Source: an uncultured Desulfovibrio sp.
GTDB lineage: Bacteria; Desulfobacterota; Desulfovibrionia; Desulfovibrionales; Desulfovibrionaceae
NCBI GenBank assembly: GCA_900541395.1
Contig: UQJT01000007.1
Span: 1 to 64,000, forward strand
Reading direction: 5' to 3'
Length of the DNA stretch: 64,000 bases
The notes under the pieces: generated by a model
Databases searched by the model: none
What the model was told of the DNA's origin: nothing
Seen by the model: only the letters and a program-made list of their open reading frames with translations
Made by a program: the position numbers and the translations under genes
Shown here: piece by piece, positions 26,283 through 34,412 of the stretch
Layout of the letters: every line of letters starts with the position of its first letter
How positions within the stretch are numbered: position 1 is the stretch's first letter

Positions 26283-26659
26283 GCGCGTATCCTTATGGAT
26301 AGGGGGGCGGAAGAGCGATGTGAAAAAGGTGGCGCGTCTCCTCGGTTGGCCGGACATGGCGTCCGCTATATAAAAGTATACTATCCCCCCCGCTCTGATG
26401 CAAGAAGCGGGGGAACGTGTCCGTCACTCTGCGGTCGACCGGCATGACCGTTGCGTGGCCGTCCGGCGATTGAATCGGAAATTTGCAAGCGAGGCTGCCG
26501 ACAACGTCGACAGCCTCGAAAATCAGGAGCAGGTCGCGGCTTATCTATGTTTTCTTTACCCATAAGGCGCTTCGCGCCGACGGTTGAGGGAACCGCGCCG
26601 TCATTGCTTTGAAGCGGCCCCGGATATACCGGGGCCGATCTGATGCGGGGATGCGCCGC
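26283..26659. other. intergenic region with two hairpins
   Basis: 377 bases between the ferredoxin-like gene and the amino-acid ABC operon, both on the minus strand. It holds an 8-bp hairpin at 26490-26518 (CGAGGCTG/CAGCCTCG) and a 9-bp GC hairpin at 26615-26637 (CGGCCCCGG/CCGGGGCCG). The second lies 23 bases downstream of the ABC operon's last stop and is probably its terminator. No gene is credible. Confidence 0.5.
26615..26637 (-). terminator. probable terminator of the amino-acid ABC operon
   Basis: A 9-bp perfect GC stem with a 5-base loop, just after the ATPase gene in its direction of transcription. The U-tract is weak (CTTC). Confidence 0.55.
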
Positions 26660-27436
26660 TTACAGTATTTGTTTCAGGAACTGCTGCAGGCGCGGATTTT
26701 GAGGTCTGGTGAAGATGTCGGTGGGCGTCCCCTGTTCCAGAATGGAACCCTGGTCCATAAAGATGACCCTGTCCGCCACTTCGCGGGCAAAGCCCATTTC
26801 GTGGGTGACCACCACCATGGTCATGCCTTCCTTGGCCAGAGACACCATAACGTCGAGCACTTCGCCGATCATTTCCGGGTCCAGGGCCGAAGTGGGTTCG
26901 TCAAACAACATGATGTGCGGCTGCATGGCCAAAGCGCGGGCGATGGCCACTCGCTGCTGCTGGCCGCCGGACAGGGTGTTGGGGTAGACGTTGACCTTGT
27001 CGGCCAGTCCCACCTTTTGCAACAGGAACAAGGCCCGCCCTTCGGCGTCGGTACGGGACATCTTGCGCAGTTTCATGGGGGCAACGGTCAGGTTGCGCAG
27101 CACGGTCATGTGCGGGAACAGGTTGAAGTTCTGGAACACCATGCCCAGGTTCTGGCGCATAAGGTTGATGTCGTGCTCGCTGTCCTTGATGTTGCGGCCT
27201 TCTACCAGAATGCTGCCTCGGTCTATGGTTTCCAGGCGGTTGATGGTGCGCAGGCAGGTGGATTTGCCGGACCCCGACGGGCCGATGATAACCACCTTTT
27301 CCCCAGGCATAATATCCAGATTAATGTCCTTGAGAGCGGCCAACTGGCCAAAGAACTTCCACACCCCGCGCATGGAGATGATGGGGGCGTCGGTTCCATT
27401 CGCGGGCGCGGCGGCCGTATCAACGGTGACGGTCAT
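26660..27436 (-). CDS. polar amino-acid ABC transporter, ATP-binding subunit
   Basis: A 258-aa ABC ATPase of the GlnQ/HisP group. Walker A is [20 protein letters not shown] (about residues 49-68). The Q-loop is [15 protein letters not shown], the signature [18 protein letters not shown], Walker [15 protein letters not shown], and the switch His lies in [13 protein letters not shown]. The start at 27436 ([10 protein letters not shown]) follows GGGAGG by 10 bases and overlaps the permease gene by 17 bases. It powers import of an amino acid together with the permease and binding protein upstream. It lacks the C-terminal domain of methionine importers. Confidence 0.93.
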   Translation of the reverse strand: MTVTVDTAAAPANGTDAPIISMRGVWKFFGQLAALKDINLDIMPGEKVVIIGPSGSGKSTCLRTINRLETIDRGSILVEGRNIKDSEHDINLMRQNLGMVFQNFNLFPHMTVLRNLTVAPMKLRKMSRTDAEGRALFLLQKVGLADKVNVYPNTLSGGQQQRVAIARALAMQPHIMLFDEPTSALDPEMIGEVLDVMVSLAKEGMTMVVVTHEMGFAREVADRVIFMDQGSILEQGTPTDIFTRPQNPRLQQFLKQIL

Positions 27437-28226
27437 AGCGCGACAGCCTCCCTTCCGCCTGACTGAGCCCTTTGGAGAGCAGCAGGGTGATAATGAGGTA
27501 TACCAGGGCGATGACGGTGTAGGTCTCGAAGTATTCAAAGGTCTGTGAGGCGTATTCCCGGCCGCGGCGCAGAAGGTCGGCCACGGCGATGATGGACACC
27601 AGCGAGGTATCTTTGAGCAGGGCGATACATTCGTTGCCCACGGGCGGTACGATGGTGCGCATGGCCTGGGGCAAGACCACGGTGAACATGGTCTGGAAGC
27701 GGTCGAAACCCAGCGAGCGGGCCGCTTCGGTCTGACCTTTGGGCACGGCCAGGATGCCCGCGCGGAACACCTCGCCCATATAGGCGCCGTAACACACGCT
27801 GAGAGAGGCTACGGCGGCTACCATGGGCGATACTTTGAGCAGACTCCCCAACGCGTAATAAATGTAGAAGAGCTGCATGAGCAACGGAATGCCGCGTATA
27901 ATTTCCACATACATGGAGGCGATCAGATTGACCACCGGGTTGCGGGCCAGCTTGCCCAGACCGGTGAGCAGACCCAAGGGCACCGCGATGCAGATGGAAA
28001 TGATGGTGATTCCGAACGTGACGAGCAGCCCGTCGGGAACGAACTGCATGATTTTCCAGTATGGATCGGGACGCCACAGACACAGGGCGATCAGGATGAG
28101 CACGGACGCGACGAAGACGATGAGCCACGCGTTGAGGCTGCCTTTGTCCTTGGATACGGCAGGGCCTTCGGTGACGATGATCGTCGGAGCGTTTTGAACG
28201 GCAAGGGGATCTTTTTCATCGGGCAT
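27420..28226 (-). CDS. polar amino-acid ABC transporter, permease subunit
   Basis: A 268-aa inner-membrane permease of the His/Glu/Gln/Arg/opine type with five or six helices. The N-terminal helix is at about residues 33-52, and the EAA loop is [20 protein letters not shown] at about 174-193. Only one permease is encoded here, so the channel is likely a homodimer. Its end overlaps the ATPase start. It lies 56 bases downstream of the binding-protein gene, across a GC hairpin that may lower its expression relative to the binding protein. Confidence 0.92.
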   Translation of the reverse strand: MPDEKDPLAVQNAPTIIVTEGPAVSKDKGSLNAWLIVFVASVLILIALCLWRPDPYWKIMQFVPDGLLVTFGITIISICIAVPLGLLTGLGKLARNPVVNLIASMYVEIIRGIPLLMQLFYIYYALGSLLKVSPMVAAVASLSVCYGAYMGEVFRAGILAVPKGQTEAARSLGFDRFQTMFTVVLPQAMRTIVPPVGNECIALLKDTSLVSIIAVADLLRRGREYASQTFEYFETYTVIALVYLIITLLLSKGLSQAEGRLSRYDRHR

Positions 28227-28252
28227 GACGAACCTCCGGGGATCGAATCAGC

Positions 28253-28276
28253 CCTGTCCCCACGGAGGGGGACAGG
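28253..28276 (-). promoter_or_regulatory. hairpin between binding-protein and permease genes
   Basis: A 9-bp perfect stem (CCTGTCCCC/GGGGACAGG, 6-base loop) just after the binding-protein stop codon. Hairpins in this position in amino-acid transporter operons commonly protect the upstream message or partly terminate, giving excess binding protein. That role is inferred. Confidence 0.5.
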
Positions 28277-28282
28277 CGAAGG

Positions 28283-29029
28283 TTAGTTGCCCAGCCATTT
28301 GGCCTGAAGCTGCTCTTCAATGCCTTTGGCCTTGACCGCGTCGATGCCCTGATTGAGCTTTTCCAGAAGCGCGGTGTCCTGTTTGCGCAGGGCGAAGCCG
28401 AAATATTCCACTTCGTCGGTGATGAAGGCCACGCGCATGTTTTCGGCATAGCCCGCTTTGCGTTCAGCGTAAAACTTGGCCACCCGATCGTCGCACATAA
28501 CGGCGTCGATGCGGCCGTTTTTAAGGTCTTCCATGGCCAGACCCACTTCGTCGTAGGTCTTCACCTTGGCGCCCAGGTCCTGGGTGTCGTTGAGGCGCTG
28601 GGTATACAGGATGCCCGTGGTGCCGATCTGGCCGCCCACAGTCTTCCCCTTGAGGTCGCTCAGCTTTTGCACCGGAGAATCTTTAAGCACGACCAGGGCC
28701 TGGTAATTTTCAAAATAGGGTTTGGTAAAAGCCATGGTGGCCTGGCGTTCGGGCGTGATGGTCACCGATGAGGCGATGGCGTCGCATTGGTTGGAACCGA
28801 GGGCGGCAAAAATCCCGTCCCAGGCCACATTGCGGACATCGGCCTCCAAGCCGGCTTCCTTGGCGGCGGCGCGGATGTAATCCGGGCCGTAGCCGGTTAC
28901 CTGCTTGTTCTCGTCCAGCATTTCAAAGGGGGGCCAGGTGGCGTCGGCCGCCACGACGATGGTTTCGGCCCGTGCGGGCAGAACGCTGAACAGGACCGCC
29001 AGAAGGGCGAACAGAAAATGTTTGGACAT
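28283..29029 (-). CDS. polar amino-acid ABC transporter, periplasmic binding protein
   Basis: A 248-aa family 3 solute-binding protein. The signal peptide is residues 1-21 (FLFALLAVLFSVLPARAET, cleavage after ARA). The mature start is VVAADATWPPFEMLDENKQV, then GYGPDYIRAAAKEAG, and the family pair WDGIFAALGSNQCDAIASS with TITPERQATMAFTKPYFEN. First gene of the transporter operon; MSKHFLF begins behind GGAGAAG. The sequence suggests a general polar or basic amino-acid binder; which amino acid it binds cannot be told by eye. The 254 bases upstream should hold the operon promoter; I could not pick it out. Confidence 0.92.
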   Translation of the reverse strand: MSKHFLFALLAVLFSVLPARAETIVVAADATWPPFEMLDENKQVTGYGPDYIRAAAKEAGLEADVRNVAWDGIFAALGSNQCDAIASSVTITPERQATMAFTKPYFENYQALVVLKDSPVQKLSDLKGKTVGGQIGTTGILYTQRLNDTQDLGAKVKTYDEVGLAMEDLKNGRIDAVMCDDRVAKFYAERKAGYAENMRVAFITDEVEYFGFALRKQDTALLEKLNQGIDAVKAKGIEEQLQAKWLGN

Positions 29030-29283
29030 GGCTTCTCCTCACCGGAAAAAATAAAGGAACACAAAAGTGTGAATGTTGTTCATGAAACATGCGTCGCTTT
29101 CTGTCAAGTCGCTGTTTTTCTTTGGGGCTTAGGTCACATGACCGGCGGAGAAAAGCGGGGAGGTTGACGCTGCGGCATGTGCCCGCTATTCTTGTTCATT
29201 GATTTTTCAACGAAGCCGGGACGGAGTGTGCCGTCGATGCGGCACGGCGATTACGGAATAAAAAGACGCGGAGAGGAGGCCCG

Positions 29284-29775
29284 GTGCGCGCGTATATCAG
29301 CCTGGGGTCCAATATGGGGGATGGCCCGGTCCACCTGGCCGAGGCCCGGGCCGCCGTGACGGCTCTGCCCGGCGTCGGCGTGGCCGCCATGTCCTCAGTG
29401 TACCGTACCGAACCGCAGGGCCGCAAGGATCAACCCTGGTTCGCCAACCAGGTGCTCGCTCTGGACTGTGACGGCATGACGGCCGACGCTTTGTTGGGCG
29501 CTCTGTTGCGTATCGAAACCGAACTGGGCCGGGTTCGCGATCCGGCGGACCGTTTCGGTCCGCGTGTCATTGATCTCGATCTGCTGCTGTTCGGCGACGA
29601 GGTGCGGACCGCCCCTTGTCTGACGCTGCCCCATCCCCGTATGATCGAAAGGGCGTTTGTTCTGGTCCCCTTGTGCGAAATCGCGCCCGATCTTATTTTA
29701 CCTTCGGGCCGAAGTGTGAAAGACTTGGCGCGTGCGCTGCCCCACTCCGTGGAAGGCGACCGCATTTTTCAGTAA
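29284..29775 (+). CDS. folK: HPPK, 6-hydroxymethyl-dihydropterin pyrophosphokinase
   Basis: A 163-aa folate-pathway enzyme that transfers pyrophosphate from ATP to 6-hydroxymethyl-dihydropterin. Signature stretches are AYISLGSNMGDGPVHL at the N-terminus, SSVYRTEPQG, FANQVLALD, and the family hallmark RFGPRVIDLDLLLFG near residues 93-107 with the metal-binding Asp pair. The start is GTG 29284, with GAGG 5 bases upstream; the family N-terminus begins immediately. The YHS-like gene follows 19 bases downstream. No folP or folB is adjacent. Confidence 0.93.
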   Translation: MRAYISLGSNMGDGPVHLAEARAAVTALPGVGVAAMSSVYRTEPQGRKDQPWFANQVLALDCDGMTADALLGALLRIETELGRVRDPADRFGPRVIDLDLLLFGDEVRTAPCLTLPHPRMIERAFVLVPLCEIAPDLILPSGRSVKDLARALPHSVEGDRIFQ

Positions 29776-29794
29776 ACGTCAAAGGAGCCTCCCT

Positions 29795-30070
29795 ATGATT
29801 GTCAAAGTGCTCATTTTTGTTTTGGTGGCTTACGCGCTGTATCGCTTGTTCATGAACGACCGCAAGAAAAAAGAGGACGATTCCTCTCGCGAGAAGGAAC
29901 ATCTGGTGGCCACCGGCGAAATGGTCAAGGACCCCGTATGCGGCGCGTATGTGGAGGCCGAGGGAGGCATCACCGTGCGCAACGGCGAAAAGGTTATCCA
30001 TTTTTGCAGCTATGAGTGTCGCGAGAAGTACATTAAGCGTCTGCAGGAGCAGGGCAAGATAGACAGCTGA
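29795..30070 (+). CDS. membrane-anchored YHS/TRASH-like metal-binding protein
   Basis: A 91-aa protein: a single N-terminal helix (residues 2-18, IVKVLIFVLVAYALYRLF), a charged linker, then a small Cys-containing domain with KDPVCGAYVEAEG and HFCSYECREKYIKR. The CxxxC spacing in FCSYEC plus the earlier Cys in DPVCG is typical of YHS/TRASH zinc- or copper-binding domains. The role is unknown; such proteins are common beside metabolic genes in deltaproteobacteria. AAAGGAG is 9 bases before ATG 29795. A strong terminator follows at 30102. Confidence 0.78.
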   Translation: MIVKVLIFVLVAYALYRLFMNDRKKKEDDSSREKEHLVATGEMVKDPVCGAYVEAEGGITVRNGEKVIHFCSYECREKYIKRLQEQGKIDS

Positions 30071-30101
30071 AGGTCGCGCCGGAATGCGGCGTAATACTTC
30101 G

Positions 30102-30137
30102 AAAAGGCCGCCGTCCTTATAAGGACGGCGGCCTTTT
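30102..30137 (+). terminator. strong bidirectional rho-independent terminator
   Basis: A long perfect stem, AAAAGGCCGCCGTCCTT pairing with its complement around a 2-4 base loop, ends in TTTT on both strands. It serves folK-YHS on the plus strand and bacterioferritin on the minus strand. Confidence 0.9.
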
Positions 30138-30179
30138 CATACCCTGATGAGGGACGACGGAGAACGGCTGCGGGCGGGC

Positions 30180-30719
30180 TTAGTCGTTTTTGCCCATCGC
30201 ATGCACGAATCCCATTTCCGACTCGCCGATGCTGCCGTTGGTGCCTGCGATTTTGGCCAGAAAAGCGGAGCCGAGTTCACTGAGGTGTTTGTCGGTGTTG
30301 GTAAAATAGTCGTAATGTTTCTGTTCGTCTGCCAGAGTGTCCTCGAACAGCTTGGCGCTGACGTTGTCGTTGTTGTCCCGGCATACACGGGCGAACTGGT
30401 TGTAGACATCGAGCACGGTGCCTTCAAGATCGATGTTGTAGGGATAGATGCCCTTCAGTTCCTGCCCTTTTTCCACTTTGGCGGCCAGTTCGCTGGTAGG
30501 TTCGCCGTCCAGTTCTTTAATGCGTTCGGCGAAATTTTCGGCATGGGTCATTTCGTCGATGGCGATGCGTTTGATGGAAGCGGCGAATTTGCCGTAGTCC
30601 AGGTTGTCGAGGTTATAGTGTTGGTTCATGTATTGTTGGATGGAGTGCAACTCCATGCTTCTGGCCTTGTTCAGTACTTCCACCACTTTTTGCACATTTT
30701 CCGGGTTCATCGCGCTCAT
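30180..30719 (-). CDS. bfr: bacterioferritin, haem- and di-iron-containing
   Basis: A 179-aa ferritin-fold subunit that oxidises and stores iron in a 24-mer. The complete di-iron ligand set is present: Glu23, Glu56 and His59 (IDEMTHAENF), Glu99, and Glu132 with His135 (DEQKHYDYF). Met57 is at the position of the haem axial ligand reported for D. desulfuricans bacterioferritin, rather than Met52 as in E. coli. The start at 30719 has GGAGG 5 bases upstream; the longer frame is not family-like. No rubredoxin or bacterioferritin-associated ferredoxin gene adjoins it. Confidence 0.93.
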   Translation of the reverse strand: MSAMNPENVQKVVEVLNKARSMELHSIQQYMNQHYNLDNLDYGKFAASIKRIAIDEMTHAENFAERIKELDGEPTSELAAKVEKGQELKGIYPYNIDLEGTVLDVYNQFARVCRDNNDNVSAKLFEDTLADEQKHYDYFTNTDKHLSELGSAFLAKIAGTNGSIGESEMGFVHAMGKND

Positions 30720-30861
30720 GAATTCCTCCGAGTTTTGTTGCGCCGGGCCATCCTTGCCCCTGCGGGTCGATACCGGAGCGGACCTGACGTTCTTAAGCCC
30801 GCAATGTAGCGTGGCTTCGTCGCCGAGAGCAATGATTACCGCGTGAGAGCGAGTGTTTCCG

Positions 30862-30893
30862 GCCATCACGCATTTGACTTATTACGTGACGTG
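30862..30893. promoter_or_regulatory. predicted TunR operator upstream of modBC
   Basis: Inverted repeat GCCATCAC-N16-GTGACGTG. The half-sites and 16-base spacing match the site before modA at 34319-34350 (GCCGTCAC-N16-GTGACGGC). It ends one base before a -35-like TTGCCC, the position expected of an activator. TunR in Desulfovibrio is known to activate modA and modBC through a ~30-bp motif; assignment of this site is by comparison of the two copies. Confidence 0.75.
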
Positions 30894-30894
30894 C

Positions 30895-30923
30895 TTGCCC
30901 CTGCTCCCGCAAACGCCTACATC
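30895..30923 (+). promoter_or_regulatory. candidate modBC promoter
   Basis: TTGCCC at 30895-30900 and TACATC at 30918-30923 with 17-bp spacing. It is weak, and is supported mainly because its -35 lies in the same place relative to the operator as the modA promoter. Confidence 0.45.
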
Positions 30924-30987
30924 CTGAAAAATAAAGGCGTTCCGGCCCGCACGCACATGGGGAGGAAGACGCCATAAGGGAGACGGC

Positions 30988-31671
30988 ATGGCCGAAAACG
31001 CCGCGGCGGATATCATGGTTCCTCTGTTGCTGTCCTTGCGGGTGGCGGGATTGGCGACGTTTTTTTCCTTTGTATTCGGGGTGGGGTTGGCCTGGGTAAT
31101 GTCCCGGCGGCGCGGCCCCGTGCGCTCGGTTATCGACGCGTTATGCACCCTGCCCATGGTGTTGCCGCCCACTGTGCTCGGCTATTATCTCATCCTGTTT
31201 GTGGGGCGGCGCGGCGTGTTGGGGCCGTGGCTGGCCGAGTTCGGCATCAGTCTTATGTTTTCCTGGCAGGGGGCCGTGGCGGCGGCCACGGTGGTTGTGT
31301 TCCCTCTTATCTATAAATCGGCCCGGGCCGCGCTGGAGTCGGTGGATCATACGCTGGAGGACGCGGCCCGCACCTTGGGCGTATCGGAGTGGGCGGTGTT
31401 TATGCGTGTTTCCCTGCCGTTGGCCTGGCGGGGGTTGTTCGCGGGAACCATGCTGGCTTTCGCGCGGGGTATGGGGGAATTCGGGGCCACGTTGATGATC
31501 GCGGGCAACATACCCGGCAAGACGCAAACCCTGGCCCTGGCCATTTACGCCGCGTTTCAGGCGGGCAACGACGCGCAGGCGACCCTGCTGGTGCTCGTCA
31601 CCTCGGCCCTCTGCATGGCGGTGCTGGTGGGCGCGGAATGGCTGCTGGGCGGAAGGGGACAACGAATATGA
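30988..31671 (+). CDS. modB: molybdate ABC transporter permease ModB
   Basis: A 227-aa inner-membrane permease with five or six helices. It has the binding-protein-dependent transport loop DAARTLGVSEWAVFMRVSLP (about residues 126-145), followed by GMGEFGATLMIAGNIPG, a stretch characteristic of ModB/WtpB/CysT. It carries molybdate or tungstate across the membrane. GGGAGA precedes ATG 30988. It overlaps modC by four bases (ATGA). modA is not adjacent but lies 3 kb downstream behind tunR. Confidence 0.94.
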   Translation: MAENAAADIMVPLLLSLRVAGLATFFSFVFGVGLAWVMSRRRGPVRSVIDALCTLPMVLPPTVLGYYLILFVGRRGVLGPWLAEFGISLMFSWQGAVAAATVVVFPLIYKSARAALESVDHTLEDAARTLGVSEWAVFMRVSLPLAWRGLFAGTMLAFARGMGEFGATLMIAGNIPGKTQTLALAIYAAFQAGNDAQATLLVLVTSALCMAVLVGAEWLLGGRGQRI

Positions 31672-32441
31672 TCGATATGTCGGTGCGTAAACGTATGGGG
31701 AACGCGGGTTCCGATTTTGAACTCGCCGTGGAATTGCATCTGCCTGAAGATAGTCGGTGCGCTGTGCTGTTCGGACCGTCGGGATCGGGCAAGACGCTTA
31801 CCCTGCGTGTGCTGGTCGGGTTGCTTCGGCCCGATGCGGGCTTCATCCGGCTGGCCGGGGAAACGCTGTTCGACGCTGTCGCCGGGGTGGATGTGCCCGT
31901 GCGCGAACGGCGTATAGGCTACATGTTTCAGGACTACGCTCTGTTTCCGCACCTCAGTGTGGCCGACAACGTGGCTTTCGGGCTGGCGGGTCGATTTGGG
32001 CGTCGCTCACCCCAGGCGCGGGAGCAGGTGGCGCGCTGGTTGGAGTTTTTCGGTATCGGCGAACTGGCCGAAAGGCGTCCCTCCGCCTTGTCCGGCGGCC
32101 AGCGCCAACGCGTGGCCTTGGCCAGAGCCATGGCTATCCGGCCCCGGCTCCTGTTGCTCGACGAGCCCTTCAGCGCTCTGGACCCGCTGCTGAGGGGGCG
32201 TTTGCGCCAGGAATTGCGCGATATGCTGGGCCAGGTGGGGCTGCCCGCCCTGCTTATTACCCACGATCCGGCCGATGTCGAGGTCTTTGGGGATCAGCTG
32301 GCCCTGTACGACGGGGGGAGCATCCGGGCTGTTTTGCCTTTCCGCCGGGAATTCGGGGGCCGGGCGGCCGCGCCGGTACTGGAGCAACTGTTGGCGGGCG
32401 GCCTGACGCAACGGGCAAAAGGGCTCGCGGCCTCGGCCTGA
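31668..32441 (+). CDS. modC: molybdate ABC transporter ATPase ModC (short form)
   Basis: A 257-aa ATPase with Walker A FGPSGSGKTLTLRVLVGL near residue 35, RIGYMFQDYALFPHLSVADN, signature SALSGGQRQRVALARAMAI, Walker B LLLDEPFSALDPL and the switch His in LLITHDPADV. The C-terminal molybdate-sensing TOBE domain of E. coli ModC is absent, so this protein ends after the ATPase. In this locus the TOBE domain is found in TunR instead. The start at 31668 is ATGA-coupled to modB and has GGAAGGGG upstream. Confidence 0.92.
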   Translation: MIDMSVRKRMGNAGSDFELAVELHLPEDSRCAVLFGPSGSGKTLTLRVLVGLLRPDAGFIRLAGETLFDAVAGVDVPVRERRIGYMFQDYALFPHLSVADNVAFGLAGRFGRRSPQAREQVARWLEFFGIGELAERRPSALSGGQRQRVALARAMAIRPRLLLLDEPFSALDPLLRGRLRQELRDMLGQVGLPALLITHDPADVEVFGDQLALYDGGSIRAVLPFRREFGGRAAAPVLEQLLAGGLTQRAKGLAASA

Positions 32442-32448
32442 AGCAGGT

Positions 32449-32979
32449 TCAGTTTGTTTGGGATGCGCGCAGGCGTTCGAGGTATCGAGGCTGAAAAATA
32501 CACATGCGCGTCACGTCGTGGTACGCGCCGTTGCTGAAGAATTCGTGTTTAAGCACGCCCTCGACCTCGAACCCCAGCTTGGTGTAGATATGGATGGCGC
32601 GGGCGTTTTCAGTGTCCACAATCAGATACAGCTTGTAAAGATTGAGTGCCATGAAAGCGTAATCCATGGCCAGACGCGTGGCGGTCGTGGCATAACCCTT
32701 GTTCTGATGGGCCGGGTCCACGATAATTTGGAATTCCGCCCGACGATGGATGTGATCGATTTCAATCAGTTCCACCAGGCCCAGATTGACGCCGTCCTGC
32801 TCAATGACGAAACGGCGTTCCGTCTGGTCGTGGATGTGCTTGTCGTACAATTCCTGGAGTTCTACAAACGCCTCATAGGGTTCTTCAAACCAATAGCGCA
32901 TGATGTTGGCGTCGTTGTCCAGATTATGTACAAATTTCAAATCATCGCGTTCCAGGGGACGAAGACGTATGCCTGACAT
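32449..32979 (-). CDS. speG: spermidine N1-acetyltransferase SpeG
   Basis: A 176-aa GNAT acetyltransferase closely matching E. coli SpeG. Shared stretches are [59 protein letters not shown] (the acetyl-CoA loop region), and [20 protein letters not shown]. It acetylates spermidine or spermine at the expense of acetyl-CoA, lowering polyamine toxicity. The start at 32979 follows GAGG by 5 bases. It sits 7 bases from the modC stop on the opposite strand. It has no evident link to molybdate uptake. Confidence 0.92.
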   Translation of the reverse strand: MSGIRLRPLERDDLKFVHNLDNDANIMRYWFEEPYEAFVELQELYDKHIHDQTERRFVIEQDGVNLGLVELIEIDHIHRRAEFQIIVDPAHQNKGYATTATRLAMDYAFMALNLYKLYLIVDTENARAIHIYTKLGFEVEGVLKHEFFSNGAYHDVTRMCIFQPRYLERLRASQTN

Positions 32980-33197
32980 AAGAACCTCGCCGAATGAAGG
33001 AATGAGGGGGGGAGACAAACGTATTCCCACGGGCGGAAAAATACCATGCTTATCATAGCATCCGGCGGGGCGGACACATCTTATGTGTCTGCCCCGTATT
33101 CGGTTGATTGAAGCATTGTAAGGCGAAGTTTAACTTCTCCACAAAGAGAAATGCCTCATCAGACGACCCGTATCGGAAGGAGCTTGCCCCTTTGGGC

Positions 33198-34283
33198 TCA
33201 GGGCAGATCCAGCACTACGGAGAAGGCTTCAAACTGGATGGTCACGGGCATGTCCGGGGCCAGTTCCAACTCGTCCGCCCGTTCCGTGGTGATCAGGGCG
33301 CATACCCGGCTGCCTTCGTCCAGGCGGGCCACCACGGCGCAGATCAGTTCCGAGCGGTTGATGCGCAGTACCGTGCCCGAAAAGCGGTTGCTGGCGCTGG
33401 TGGGACGCCCCTGGTCGCGGCACAGCGTGACCAACGGGGCCTTGACCGTGGCGATTACGGTTTTTTCCGGCGTCAGTTCCATACGTTCCATACTTTCCTG
33501 AGTGATGAGAGCCGTTACCGCCAGGCCGCCGAAGCTTCGAAGTCGCACTTCGACCAGAAAACCGCTTTGCCGCAGGCTTTCCACCTGGCCCGGAAATACG
33601 TTGCGCGCGCTGGTTTTCAATTTGGCTTCGCGTTGCAGGTAGTGTCGGGTCATGTCTTTGATATCGGCGTCGGTATAGGCCAAAAATTCGCCGGTACTTT
33701 CCAGACTGGGCTGCCCGAGCAATTTTTGGACGGCGGGCAGAGGCATGCCGCTTCGGATAAGTTCCACGGCGCGTGACTGGCGCAGCGCGCGCGGCGAGGC
33801 CAGTTCGGGGGGCAGATTGCATTCTCGCGCGCGAGCGTAGAAGTTGCGCCGCACATAACCGGGGTCCAGATGAGTCAATTCGCCGCGTCGGGCCGCCACG
33901 GACGGCAGGGCGAAAAAGCGCCGCAATTCAGGGATAAGGTGCCGAGGGAGGGGAACGTCGCGGCTGTGAGGCCCAGGGACGTGTAATATGCCTTCCTCCA
34001 GATTGACGGCTTTTTCATCGTCCAGGCCCAGCACTTCGCCCAAGCGCAGAGCGCCGTGGCGCAGCAGAAGGAAGATAAGCCACAGGCGTTGACGGGACAA
34101 ACGGTGGGAGGCGTGGCGCGATTCCTCCACGCGGGCGCGGAAGGTGCGGTCCAGTTCGTCCATTTCGCGGGTGGATAAATGGGGAGCGTTGATTGAGGGC
34201 GGCATGTAGGAGTCGTCGGACACCGTGGTCGGACGGGAGGAAGCCGGGCCCCCGGACAGAGGGGAGGAAGTAACATTGTTCAT
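33198..34283 (-). CDS. tunR: TunR-type tungstate/molybdate-responsive regulator (Xer-like domain + TOBE)
   Basis: 361 aa. Residues ~35-220 resemble the catalytic half of XerC/D (LLRHGALRLGEVLGLDD, RALRQSRAVELIRSGMPL, VQKLLGQPSLESTGEFLAYT). Residues ~225-361 form two TOBE/Mop units like the molybdate-binding part of ModE. The recombinase site is degraded: the first H of HxLR is R, the LGH His is Gln, and the Tyr position in the TELYTHV-like segment has no Tyr in register. This matches the TunR family, transcription factors derived from recombinases that activate modA and modBC in Desulfovibrio, with activation weakened by tungstate. It is divergent from modA, with an operator between them. No clear ribosome-binding site precedes 34283; Met27 is an alternative start. 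Confidence 0.88.
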   Translation of the reverse strand: MNNVTSSPLSGGPASSRPTTVSDDSYMPPSINAPHLSTREMDELDRTFRARVEESRHASHRLSRQRLWLIFLLLRHGALRLGEVLGLDDEKAVNLEEGILHVPGPHSRDVPLPRHLIPELRRFFALPSVAARRGELTHLDPGYVRRNFYARARECNLPPELASPRALRQSRAVELIRSGMPLPAVQKLLGQPSLESTGEFLAYTDADIKDMTRHYLQREAKLKTSARNVFPGQVESLRQSGFLVEVRLRSFGGLAVTALITQESMERMELTPEKTVIATVKAPLVTLCRDQGRPTSASNRFSGTVLRINRSELICAVVARLDEGSRVCALITTERADELELAPDMPVTIQFEAFSVVLDLP

Positions 34284-34318
34284 AGGCGAGGTTTATCATA
34301 GCGCTCCGGCCAGGAAAA

Positions 34319-34350
34319 GCCGTCACGATTGCCCGCAAACGGGTGACGGC
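34319..34350. promoter_or_regulatory. predicted TunR operator between tunR and modA
   Basis: Perfect inverted repeat GCCGTCAC-N16-GTGACGGC. The same half-sites and spacing occur before modBC at 30862-30893. It lies one base upstream of the -35 box of the modA promoter and 36 bases before the tunR start, so it could serve both activation of modA and autoregulation. Confidence 0.8.
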
Positions 34351-34351
34351 G

Positions 34352-34379
34352 TTGCGCCGCTCCGTGTCGGGCGTATACA
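34352..34379 (+). promoter_or_regulatory. predicted modA promoter
   Basis: TTGCGC (34352-34357), a 16-bp spacer and TATACA (34374-34379), a good sigma-70-like pair 33 bases before modA. Confidence 0.65.
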
Positions 34380-34412
34380 GGAATCTTCTCAATCCTCATT
34401 CGGGAGTTCGTC

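Noticed and set aside
33198..34283. Xer-like gene read as an integrase marking a mobile element
   Set aside because: Catalytic residues are degraded, a TOBE region is fused, and it lies within the mod locus with operators; it is a TunR regulator.
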